Assembly (NCBI RefSeq): GCF_037975245.1
Contig: NC_092561.1
Coordinates: forward strand, 16,933,001-16,993,000
Origin: Apostichopus japonicus
Taxonomy: Eukaryota > Echinodermata > Holothuroidea > Aspidochirotida > Stichopodidae
Length of the DNA stretch: 60,000 nucleotides
Direction of reading: 5' to 3'
The notes below the pieces were generated by a model. It had not been told where the DNA came from and ran no database searches. It saw nothing but the letters and a program-made list of their open reading frames with translations. A program made the position numbers and the translations under genes. Below are positions 48,439 through 58,499 of the stretch, piece after piece (the first letter of the stretch is position 1; every line of letters begins with the position of its first letter).

Positions 48439-48719
48439 TCCTCGATGAGGTCAGTGGACCGTTCCGTGCCATACCTCCTTGTGACATTCACCAGTGCTGG
48501 GATCAGCTGAGGCTGGAAGACCATGGCTCCTTCGGGTATATTGAGGCCATCTACTTCACTGATTTTGGCATTGATGAGGCCTTCTAGGGCACCACTTTTG
48601 TTCAGATCCTTGATGAATGTAACTTCAAATGAAAAAAATATGTTAATCAAATTAGAACATATATATAGACTTCCTTCTAAAATCCACTAATTTCTTCTTT
48701 CATAATGAACTTTAAACTT

Positions 48720-49745
48720 ACAGAATTTTTCCTTTGCACTTCCTGCAAAGAAATTAAAATAAAATAATATTAGTAATAAATAAATAAATAATATATAATA
48801 ATATTACTAATAAATAATATGGTAATAAATAATCAGTAACTACACAGTTATTCCTGTAGACAAATATATGCACATGGCTCTTGACTGGTAAAGGGCCTTC
48901 TGTCGATACTCCTTGGTGGATATGCTGTGTTTCTGGATCAGATGGTTTGACAGCCTGACGACAGGTTGACTACAGAGTGGGCGATCTGTGGTGGGCTTAG
49001 GGAACTCTTGGAACGACTTCACATGGACCTTTGGTTTCTTTTCATCCTCTTCTTTTCCATCTTGCTGAACAGTTGCTGGTTCTCCCTCTGCAGTCGGTTG
49101 GATCTTGGCAGCTGGCTCACTCTGGGGGACACAGGGGATGGTTGTTTACTTCCTTGTTATTTCTTCAGCGGTTGCTGGTTCTCCCTCGGCAGCTGGTTCT
49201 CTCTGGGGGGCACTCTGGATCGTGGTTCCCTTCATTGGTTTCTTGGCAGCGGTGGCTGGTTCTCCCTCGGCAGTTGGTCCTTTCTCGGCTGATGGCTCTC
49301 TCTGGGGGGCACTTGTGATCTGTTCTGCCTCCTAAGGAAGCAAACAGTATAAAATAGTTTCACATCCAAATAAGTTCACATATAAATCTATGGCAGATCT
49401 AGATAGACTGATATTTACCTCAAGTTCACTGTCAGTGAACAAGGCGTCAGAGTGTTGTACTTCTCCCGTGCTCAATGATGTCAGGTATCTCGAAGCCTCG
49501 TTGTTCAGGTCTACTTCCGTTGTTGTTGAAGGGACTGTATATATAGGGAATGAAATTATAAATTGATAAAATTTGAATTTGTTTTTTAAATATTGCATCA
49601 TTGTCAATTGTCGTCTTAACTTTACTATTGCAGATTTGCTTACGTCTGTGTTCGGAGAGCTCTCCGGAGTACTGTAAATTTGGTCATAGTACCGGTCCAG
49701 GGCTCCCTCGTCATCCGACGTCAGTTGGTTCCTATTCTTTCTTGG
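48720..49745 (-). pseudogene. C2H2/tyrosine-recombinase gene, partial copy C (N-terminal exons)
   Basis: Exon-like blocks: about 49740-49600 (LTSDDEGALDRYYDQIYSTP, like 47248 in copy B), 49534-49419 (EASRYLTSLSTGEVQHSDAL, like copy A 54480-54400), 49331-48874 (SAPQREPAAEGEPATA-type repeats, then LCSQPVVRLSNHLIQKH, a zinc finger 1), and the first bases of a zinc finger 2 exon near 48738. The third block has an in-frame TAA near 49150. The copy lacks all recombinase domains. It looks like an internal duplication placed between copies A and B. Confidence 0.55.
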
Positions 49746-49772
49746 CAGCTGGTTCTCTCTGGGGGGCACTCA

Positions 49773-52700
49773 TTAGCAAATTGTCATTCTTACCCCATTG
49801 AGGAGACCGGCGACGGTGGAACCTGCTATGCAGGCCTGTGCGCCGGCCAGCCTCTCGTTATAGTAACTCCCCTGAGTGTACTCGGTATGAGACATAGCCT
49901 GTGCGACCCTGGACCGTCCAGCGGCGGTCTCCGATTGAACGGCCTGTAATTAAAAAGTTTGAATCCAATATCAGTTTCCGGTTAATAGGGTAACACAAAC
50001 TAAAATTGTGGAACTTTTGGCTCTGTGGCCAGCAATTGCAGAACTTTTGGCCCTCTGGAAAGGCAAAAATGAACAAAGACTTTAGGCAGGTAACATACAG
50101 TATTGGAGGGCACAATCCTTCCCCCATTGAATTTACTTGTTGTTCTATTTATTCTTGGGTCAGTATAATTCAATTATGTTATGGACTTTAAAATCTTACC
50201 AAGGTCGCGGCTGTCTTCCTGAGGTTCAGGGGAGAAAAGTTTTCAACACCCAGCGACAACCCAACTGCCACCATCAGCGCCTTCAGCCTCCGCACCCGGT
50301 TCCCGTTGTTCGAGAGGAAGAAAGGGGTGTCCCTTTCCTCCGCCTCGGTCGCCACTCGACCCCTCAGAAGATGGGGCCGAACCACATTAAAATAGACCAA
50401 CATTAAGTTGTACGTTGTCTGGTCTATCGTAATGTGGGTCGGTCCATGCGACTTCAGGGTCTTGTGGTCTGAGATCTTTGAAGGCAAATAAAATATTCAA
50501 ATGTGAAAATGGAGCAATGGTACTATCAAAGGCTACAGTAAAAGTGCTATAAAATGAGCAATTAAAATATCGGTAGTCAAATGCATTGTATAGTAAGCAG
50601 GAGCCCAACAGTGGTGACATTGTATCTTAGGAAGTCAATTGGGTGAGATGATTGCGATCACAGTAGGTCAGTAACAACGGGTAAAAACCAAAACGTGTAA
50701 TCTTGGCCGATAAATCCCATCCCGCCGCCATACCATCCTTTTAACCTACGGGATGTCGGAGTTAGCGGATTAATTTATGTCGAACTGCAACGACAGAATA
50801 TATCTAAGATGTGAGCTAAATATTGTCCATATTTTGGCGTCCTACAGTGGGAGACGAGATAATTCAATTCCATGAAAACATAAAGCATGTATGTTCTTAC
50901 TTTTATGGTATATCTCTGTGACCCATCTGGCAGACAGAACCGCTCGACCCGCGTGAATTTCCCAGCGGTGAGGTTCAGTACCACACCGCTGCGGTGGCCA
51001 GTACTGATCAATATCATTGCCATGAGCAGGTCTCGAAACCTGTTCATGGCAACGGAGGACCGCAGAATGGAGTCTGTATTCTCTGTAAAGAAAAGAATGA
51101 ATGGAAAATGTGATCATTTGCATGACATACCCAATGATGACCAACCCACATTTATTGCTCTTCCTCCCCTCCCAACCCCCAGACCACTCCCCCACCCACC
51201 AGTACTCATACTCCTTTTAAACTATGTGTATCTACTCTCTTATCTTGAAAGATATAATCTTAAAATATGGTTTTAAAAAGCTCACCCGCCATGGCAATTC
51301 CTTCTTTCATTGCAAGCCTCTTCAGCTTCCCAATTTCTGCTGATGACAGAATGGAATCTGCAAAACAAACAAGAAAAGTTCTATATCAGATCCATACAGA
51401 CTGGTATACCTTTGTATGAAAATCCCAGTCCTTTACACAAAAGTGGTGGATCCGGGGGTTGAATCAGGATTTGCCCCACTCAGAGAGGCGGGAGGGGGAA
51501 CAGCTTTTCCTAAGGAGCGTGCAAAAGGGGTTTTCGAAAATTTAATTCATCAAGATTATTCAAGGTATACATCCACTTATTTGTTAAAAATATATAACGT
51601 TTTGCAAAAATTCTTAACCCCCTAAGATTTCACCTGCCACCAACAGAAGAGAAGGTGGGGGGTGCAGAAAATTTGAGATTGACTGAACGGTCTGCCCAAA
51701 ATGACATATCGAGCCTCGTTCCCAAAGTAAGAGATAAGAAGGGAACTTACCTTTGATCTGGCTTGCAATTTTCCTGCCATGGCGATCTATCTCCGGGCGC
51801 AAGGCTACCTGAAACTGCTCTGCCGCCAGGTTCGTCCGCTTTGCGGCCTTCGGCTTTACGCCGGCGGACTTGGACACTTCCTCGTTTAGTCTGAGGAAGC
51901 GACAGAACAGTTTCATCGAGAGAAGGTAGCTCGAAATGGTCTTTGGTGCCTTCTTGTCTTCCCGGAGAAGATTTGCAGCCCTGAGTAAGAAAAAAATATG
52001 ATGAGATACGTATGCGTAAGAGAAGAACGAATCGATACTTTGGAATGGTGTTAGAGCATGTGGTCGAATACATTTCTATTAATTATACTGAAATTAACAA
52101 ATTATGTTTTCACAGTTCTTCGTAACAGTAAACTGGCCTTTACAACGACAGTGAGGTGATATATATCTGGATTTGCTGTGAATGTTTCCAACTTTCATCC
52201 CTTCTTGAGTTTTTATATTGATGTTTGGACGGCATAGGTGAGCCACTATATAACATATTACAGACAATTCAAGAAAATCTAGTGTCGTATTCGAATTTTG
52301 GACTCAAAATGTGGCCATAATTTAGCCGGATAAGTCACCTACCTCTGTACTGACAGCGGGTCGACCAGACCGGCAATGGAATTGACCTCCAGTCTCTGGA
52401 GCAGTATCTCCACTTGCCGGCGGTGCTGCTCTGCCTGCTTTAGGTTGGGGCCAGTACCCCCAACCATGGCGGCCTCGTAGCTCAGGAACCTGTCTGTGTA
52501 ACAAGAAAAGTTAACTCATAATTAGAATAGGAGGGCCTGTAAACAAGACATTCGTAAGAAGATATATTTATTGCTGTCAAAAATCTTTTGTAAAAAGAAA
52601 TAATGCTTGCTGTATGGACATATCTACCCTTAAGAGCGCAGCTCATCAGTATCTCACAATAACATTAATATGTGATACTTTCGCATTGTGTGAATACCTG

Positions 52701-55700
52701 CATGGTAGGATGGATAACAAAGAATATCGTAGCATGTAGTTTATACCTAAAACCGCCTTGTCATCCAACTTCTTGGGAATTTTTGAGTGGGCCGAAGGCT
52801 TTGCTTTCTCGGGGGAAGTGGGGTCAGTTTCCGGCACGGTAGCCCTGGCTTCCGCCAGCCAAAGCATATATTCTTGGCTGGATTTCTGAGAAAAAGAAAA
52901 ACAGGAAAGCATGTATTACAAAGTCATGTATAACAACACTTAATAATGCTCACCCGACTTGCTAATGCTTTGACCCTGTGGCCAGCAATTGATTCAAGAC
53001 CCCTCCCGAGAAAGTATGGTGAGTCCGATGCAGTTTTAGACCGTGGAGCTTACTAATTCAAAGATGAAGTGGTACCAACCTTTCTGTTTGTTTTGGTATC
53101 TCATTTGCATATTACAGAATTTTAAAGACAATTAGTGAAGTCACTAATACAAAATAACGTTTGCAAAAAGCAGATGGATTGGAATAGTGGACACTTACTT
53201 CGAAACCATGGCACCTCCTGAGGTGCTGGTCGATCCTCAGGAGTGCCGTTGACGGGCAGCCAGGGACCGGACAATCACGGAGGGTCCTCCCTTCTGCCCC
53301 CTTTCCCGACCTACTCCTTTGGACTTTTCTGTTGAAAGTAAAAAATGCACTCACTTAAATAGTGTGTCTATTGATTTATGATTTGTGAAGAAGCCAGACC
53401 GATGCACATACATATCCAGTTATTCATTTGCAGTGTTACAATTACTTTTCACGTCTCCTACATCAGCTGATATTTGTTCAAATACTACACCTCGACATAA
53501 GCAAGGATTAAATTTGAACCAACTTGTGTCGATAAAAAGACTTACTGGGTGCGGGCTTGGTTCAGTAGTTGCAGTCGGTTTTCCCTGTTGGCCACGTTGT
53601 GGCTGTCTGTCAAGTGTGTTGCCAGCCGGACGAACATGCCCTCACAAAGAGGACATTGCCTTGGTTTCCGTTTCTGTGTTTAAAATGAAAGAGGTAGAAG
53701 AGAAATGTTTATTCAGGTCACAGGAAACACAAGCATTGTTGGCCTGTACAATCAAAGTAGCATAAAGGTAAATGAATGAATTATATTTACCGGTTCCCCA
53801 AGGCGAGGACGTTTCGCCCGGCTAGCTAGTCCTGTCCCCTCGTCATCCCCATCCCTGTCTACGTCCGGTCCCTCGTCATCCCCATCCGTGTCCTCTCCTC
53901 CTGTCCCCTCGTCATCCCCATCCGTGTCCTCTCCTCCTGTCCCCTCGTCATCCCCATCCCTGTCCTCTCCTCCTGTCCCCTCGTCATCCCCATCCCTGTC
54001 CTCTCCTCCTGTCCCCTCGTCATCCCCATCCGTGTCCTCTCCTCCTGTCCCCTCGTCATCCCCATCCGTGTCCTCTCCTCCTGTCCCCTCGTCATCCCCA
54101 TCCCTGTCCTCTCCTCCTATCCCCTCGTCATCCCCATCCCTGTCTTGTTCCATTGCCTCATCTTCCCGGTCATTTCTCTCTTCCTTCACTTCCAGCTCAT
54201 CAACCTGAGGAATACAAATGTGCAAAGAATATATATATATAAATAATATTTTTATTAGCCAGATATTTGGTTATTCTGAACGTATTGGCATGGAATGTGA
54301 GAATCAGCCAAGATTCTGACATAGCTGTTTTTGACCCCTCCACCCTACCAACTGAAATGGCCCATACCCTTATGAGTAAGGCAAATGTGTGCTAAGTACC
54401 GATTCGTGGTCGCTGAAAAGAGGCCTGGATGTGTCGGACTCTGCGGCCTCCGTCCCCAGACTCTTCAGTATGTCCATCACCTGGAAGGGGAACAATGTGG
54501 AATAGCTAACAATTTTGAAATCTATTCACATTATGAAAGAAAATTTTAGTGGTAACGACAGATTTTAATAGCTAAGTCTTACATCTTATGACACACAGAC
54601 ACATTTATATATGTATATAGGTTTATATATATATACCTAAATATACATGAAGCAATGCAACTAAAGGAAAAATATTTCTTTCATTTTACTTACTCTGTCA
54701 TTGTCTACCTCTTCTTTTGTCTGGTCCTCAATGGTGTTGTTTAAGTTTATGTGTTTTAGTGCTAACACGGTGAAATAGCTGGCAAGGTCTTCAGATCTAA
54801 TATTGTTGGCTTTTTGGAATGTGTATTGTACTAATTCAACTACAAATGTTGCAATATTGAGTTTTTCTTCCGTGGCGAATTTATTTGTTATTTCAATTTT
54901 AGGGGCAGCTTTGGTGACATTTGCGTAGGTTCTCTGTACTTGTTGTTTATTAAAAGTTTCTGTTTTAGCTTCTTTGAATTTCGGGCAGCCTTTGTATAGG
55001 GCGGCATGAGTCCCTGAGCAGTTTGCCATTTGGTGTTCTCTTTTTGTTCTGGACAATCTTTTACCCTGTGATTTTCGCCACATCTAAGGCATCTTGTTTG
55101 GTTTTTACAGCTGTGGTGAGTGTGACCAAAGAGCTTGCATTTGAAGCACTGGGTGATTTGGGGGAGTTTGTTATATATTCCTCGGTTTTGTGTTGAGAGT
55201 ATTCTAGGTATAGGCCATGTTTGATAAGTGTTTGTTGGGGTTCTTTTTCTTCAAATGTGATTTTTACCTTCCAGGTAAGTGTTAGTGGCGCGACTAATCA
55301 GTTAGTGGCGCTTCACTTGTTAGTGGCGCGACTAATCAGTCTTTTTGTTTGGATTGGGTAGTATTCTTGATCTTTCAATTCTTGTTCAATGTCTTTGATT
55401 TGGATTTCAGGGTTAATGCCACAGGCAACTACTGAGAAGTTTCTTTGTCTTGTTTTTAGGGGGATTCTTGGTTTGGGGTTGCCTAGTTTAGTTTTTTGAG
55501 TCCAAGGTTGCAGGAGGATATTTGCAGATTTAGGGTCATGGGTGTAATTAGGTCATCGTCTTCGTACGACTCGTAGGAGGTTTCTTAGCTGTCGCTCCCT
55601 CGTTCCTGTAACATAATAAAATTCCATTCCATTAACTGAAAGAAAAATAGCAGTTTTTTCTAAAACAAGAAAAGGAAGAGTAATGTGTGATAAAAGATTC

Positions 55701-56513
55701 ATCGAGATGTTGTAAAATGTAAAGAAAAAGAAACAACAAAACCGAATTAATCCAAGAGAATAAATCCTGCGGCAGGATGAATATCAGAATTTCTAGACAG
55801 TTATAATCTGTATAAATAAATAACTAATAAAATCAATCAATCAATAACTAGCATCTTTCAGCTACAGAAGGTAATTCAATGTAAAGTGATATCTGACATA
55901 CTGATAAAATAACCCATCAGCCTTGCCCCCACAAAGGTGATGATGCCCCGGTAGCTCAGCAGCTGCGACGACCACAGACGGCCCTCTGCCGTCGTCAAAG
56001 ACAGCCACAGCTGCACTCCCTCGTCGATAAGGGCAGTGGACCGCCTGCTCCCATATCTCGCCAAGGCCGAGTCCACCATCTCCATGTGGAAGGCGGAGAA
56101 GCCCCCTGCTCCACTGGGGAAGGTAGCGGACTGGACCCTCTCCACCTCCTCTAGTACGGTCTCCTCCAGCGCACCAGAGGCCCATTGTTCCTTAATGAAT
56201 GATACTAAGAAAACTAAAATACCATCGATAAAGTACATTTTGAACAGTTTAGGATAAATATAGATGGTATCAAATAAACTATATTGAATGATATATATGT
56301 GAGATGGAAGTAGAGGAACCAGAAATAAGTGGATACTTTTCTGGTCTGGTCCCTTTGTAACAAAGTCCCTTTGAAGAGCAGCTTCACTTTGTGGAACTAT
56401 TAAGTACTGTCTCGGTCCTTACATTAACCATGCATTGCCCTTCCCCCCCCCCTCTCCCCTCTACCAACAAATAACTTACCTCCATCCTCAGTGAAACTGC
56501 CATTAACATTCAT
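49773..56513 (-). CDS. C2H2 zinc-finger/tyrosine-recombinase gene, copy A
   Basis: Exons (descending): 56513-56480 (ATG start), 56204-55902, 54480-54400, 54204-53791, 53673-53546, 53328-53199, 52885-52747, 52493-52343, 51980-51751, 51357-51286, 51082-50901, 50475-50200, and 49943 to a stop at 49775-49773 (or donor at 49793). From 54480 to the stop, all junctions are GT/AG and in phase, 657 residues. The first two exons add about 112 residues but end in phase 1 while 54480 starts in phase 0, so one small exon is missing from my model; copy B has a 26-nt exon of the right phase. Order: N-terminal domain, acidic repeat, zinc fingers CPLCEGMFVRLATHLTDSH and CPVPGCPS..HLRRCH, SAM-like helices, then catalytic motifs STGHRSGVVLNL, ISDHKTLKSHGPTHITID, PLNLRKTAAT and SHTEYTQGSYY. 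These place Arg, Lys, Arg, His and Tyr as in phage-integrase-type enzymes; the His of HxxR is Leu. It may be a domesticated or still mobile recombinase. Confidence 0.72.
49794..49943 (-). CDS. Recombinase copy A exon with candidate His and nucleophilic Tyr
   Basis: Fifty open codons. The segment SHTEYTQGSYY aligns with the LGHSS...T..YY motif of tyrosine recombinases, so the second or first Tyr of the YY pair is the candidate nucleophile. Reading past the donor adds seven residues and a TAA (49773-49775), which may be the true end. Confidence 0.65.
50200..50475 (-). CDS. Recombinase copy A exon with candidate catalytic Lys and second Arg
   Basis: Ninety-two open codons, phase 0 at both ends. 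It starts ISDHKTLKSHGPTHITID, where HKT is placed like the beta-hairpin Lys. It continues with VVRPHLL, PFFLSNNGNRV, then NFSPLNLRKTAATL, where Arg aligns with the second catalytic Arg (HxxR box; His replaced by Leu). Confidence 0.7.
50901..51082 (-). CDS. Recombinase copy A exon with candidate first catalytic Arg
   Basis: Encodes NRFRDLLMAMILISTGHRSG followed by VVLNLTAGKFTRVERF and a short hairpin ending RYTIK. STGHRSGVVLNLT corresponds to the TGxRxxExxxLxW box of integrases, giving the first catalytic Arg. The donor gtaaga follows AAA in phase 0. Confidence 0.7.
53199..53673 (-). CDS. Two zinc-finger exons of recombinase copy A
   Basis: Exon 53673-53546 encodes RQCPLCEGMFVRLATHL then TDSH (C-x2-C-x9-H-x4-H). 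Exon 53328-53199 encodes RDCPVPGCPSTALLRIDQHL then RRCHGF (C-x4-C-x10-H-x4-H). Both have loops shorter than classical C2H2 fingers. They precede the core-binding region and probably give DNA-target specificity. Confidence 0.65.
53791..54204 (-). CDS. Acidic 12-residue repeat exon of recombinase copy A
   Basis: Phase-0 exon of 138 codons. After VDELEVKEERNDREDEAMEQ come about eight copies of a 36-nt unit encoding (D/T/R)DGDDEGTGGED, then LASRAKRPRLGEP, a possible nuclear localisation signal. The unit is a coding minisatellite. The opposite-strand Ser/Pro-rich frame is its shadow. Confidence 0.7.
54661..55590 (-). mobile_element. LINE ORF1 (gag-like) remnant in copy A intron
   Basis: Broken minus-strand frames: NFSVVACGINPEIQIKDIEQ near 55445-55385 (like the pre-C2HC domain of non-LTR gag proteins), then CFKCKLFGHTHHSCKNQTRC and CLRCGENHRVKDC (zinc knuckles, about 55162-55050), then NCSGTHAALYKGCPKFKEAK (about 55030-54965). 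Frameshifts and stops separate them. No reverse transcriptase follows. Confidence 0.7.
55287..55341. repeat. Short direct repeat inside the LINE remnant
   Basis: GTTAGTGGCGCGACTAATCAG occurs twice (from 55288 and from 55319), with a shorter gttagtggcg piece between. It interrupts the pre-C2HC coding stretch. Confidence 0.6.
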
Positions 56514-57960
56514 ATTCAGTACAATAGCGATCTACCCGCGCTGGGCCGTGTGACACATACCTTGTAGTCATTGACATACCCTTTTGAGTAGGTTGGGATT
56601 TTGGAGCGCTCATCATTTACCGTGAATGGCACTTTTACATTCATGAAGCCTGTGCACTATTGTTATGCTAGGTTTTTCCATTGACTTCAGTGTGGTATTA
56701 GGCTACACACAATCATGGTACTCTACTACAAACATGAATCGGCAAATCTTACACTCAGAAACTCTGTTGCATTTGGCCCTTCAACCTGGCCATGTCGAAA
56801 AGACAAACAAATTAGAACCATGACAAACTTTGAAGGATAAATCAAGCTATTTGACCAAAGAGTAGCTGAATTGTAGAAATTAAAGATAATTTCTTCTTAT
56901 TCATTGTGAGACCTGTCCACTCATGAATATTTATAAGCTCTATATGGTAATAAGTGTGTGTGTAAGTTGGTTGTGGCCTGGGTGATGTATTTTAAAGTAG
57001 ACTGTTCCAATGGTGATTATTTCTAATTCATTGTGAGACCTGTCCACTCATGAATATTAATAAGCTCTATATGGTAATAAGTGTGTGTGTGTAAGTTGGC
57101 TGTGGCCTGGATGATGTATTATAAAGTAGACTGTTCCAATGGTGATTATTTCTTATTCATTGTGAGGACCTGTCCACTCATGAATATTTATAAGCTCTAT
57201 ATGGTAATAAGTGTGTGTGTGAGTTGGCTGTCTCCTGGGTGATGTATCATAAAGTAGACTGTTCCAATGGTGATTGCATAGGTTGTTGTGGTACCACTGA
57301 TCTAGCACCTGTCCATGCAAGAATTATTAAACTTTGTAGGATAATAAAGTCTGGCATTTTGAAATCAAATTGGTAATTATCTATGCTTTAATACGCCATC
57401 CACTTAAATTAATAAATTGGTTTGTAATGTTACTACTACTGTAAGAATTCACTGTTGTCTGTTCTGTAATAAAGCATCCACTTTAAATTGCTTAGTAATG
57501 TTACTACTACTGTAAGAATTCATTGTTAATTTTTTTTGGTATTCTTGTCAGTACTAACATACATGCAATTTTTCTCTTTTATATGCAAATTCTTTAATAA
57601 CTTAAAAATACTTTTGATTATTTGTTATGGCTTATAAATGTATCAAGTCACATAACTTATTTTTTCAGAGTGGGCCAGAAGTTGAGGAGCCATGGGGTTA
57701 TGGAAATGGAGATTTGGGAATGCAATGGTTTTGGGCATGGTAAAGATGGGGGGGGCTGGGGAGGAAGGGACAGTATAAATGATATTATCTAGCTTATTGT
57801 TTGTATGGTTGGGCATGTAGGGGGAGAGTGGATATCTTTAATATTCAGACACAGTGTAGCGATGTATTGAAAGTACTGCGAGTTACTGGTTCAGATTAAG
57901 AAAAGGAAAAGTTGACTAGTGATCACCACACTTAAACCTCACTACTTCTGCTTGCTACTT
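56514..57960. repeat. Flank of copy A; includes three tandem units of about 128 bp
   Basis: The unit beginning ttcattgtgag(a)cctgtccact recurs near 56902, 57030 and 57157, each with a short GT run and ctgttccaatggtgatt, to about 57275. A stretch at 56679-56715 resembles an internal piece of the two hAT-like elements (ccattgactt..gtgtggt..ttaggct). No gene recognised. Confidence 0.6.
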
Positions 57961-57963
57961 AAT

Positions 57964-58496
57964 CAGAGATGCCAACCTCTTGACACAAAAAACAGATTGA
58001 AAATCCTAAAAAATCAGATTTTTGAGAGAAAAATCAGATTTTCACAAAAACTAACACTGGCCCATATGCCCCGGGCCAGTAAAATGTTTTACTTGCTTTT
58101 TCAATAACATCTTATGAGAAAATTGTAAAGCATCTGTAATAATTCTTATGATGCAAAAAGGGTGTTTAAATGCATAATGAGAATAATGATACAGCTTAAT
58201 TGCTTGCATATTTGGGCCAATGAGAATTTGGTTCAAGCCAGAAGTAGAAGTGAGAATAACTGACATTATAAACCAAATAAAAGGAAAAAAGTGTCAGATA
58301 ATTCAAATAATCAAATATGAATTGCAGCATGTAGCAAGATTATTGATCAAATATTAAAAAAAATAAAACAATTAAGAATAAATTTAATAAAAAACTTTTT
58401 GGGGGGAAAAATGAAAAGTCGTATTTTTAAGAGGCGAATCGTATTTCACTTTTTTAATCGTACTGAATACGATAAAATCGTACTGGTTGGCATCTC
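57964..58496. mobile_element. hAT-like MITE (about 533 bp)
   Basis: The ends AGAGATGCCAACC and GGTTGGCATCTC are inverted. The flanks TACTTAAT and CACTTAAT differ at one base, consistent with an old 8-bp duplication. Subterminal aaaatcagatttt and aatcgtactg strings occur inside. Non-coding. Confidence 0.6.
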
Positions 58497-58499
58497 CAC

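Larger units (their letters stand above)
44300..48622 (-). pseudogene. C2H2/tyrosine-recombinase gene, copy B, disrupted
   Basis: Exon-like blocks colinear with copy A: 48622-48439 plus 47741-47599 (one N-terminal exon split by an insertion), 47390-47365, 47248-46999, 46918-46650 (zinc finger 2, CPVPDCPS..RIDKHLQQVH), 46554-46407 (core-binding), 46305-46106, 45985-45914, 45833-45393 (catalytic), 44791-44639 and 44557-44469. Damage: a retroelement insertion in the first exon, loss of the first CxxC in the 47248-46999 exon by an internal deletion that also shifts frame, an in-frame TAA at 46221-46223, and in the catalytic exon an in-frame TGA near 45627 followed by a one-base frameshift near 45570. 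Catalytic-like words remain: NGGHRGCVITGLTL, PFFLSPSGNKV and NPINVRKTVATR. Phases at the other junctions are conserved, so it was once a working gene like copy A. Confidence 0.7.

Noticed and set aside
53888-54208. Ser/Pro-rich plus-strand frame (SSPPVPSSSP repeats)
   Set aside because: It is the complement of the 36-nt acidic coding repeat on the minus strand, which is in phase with flanking exons.
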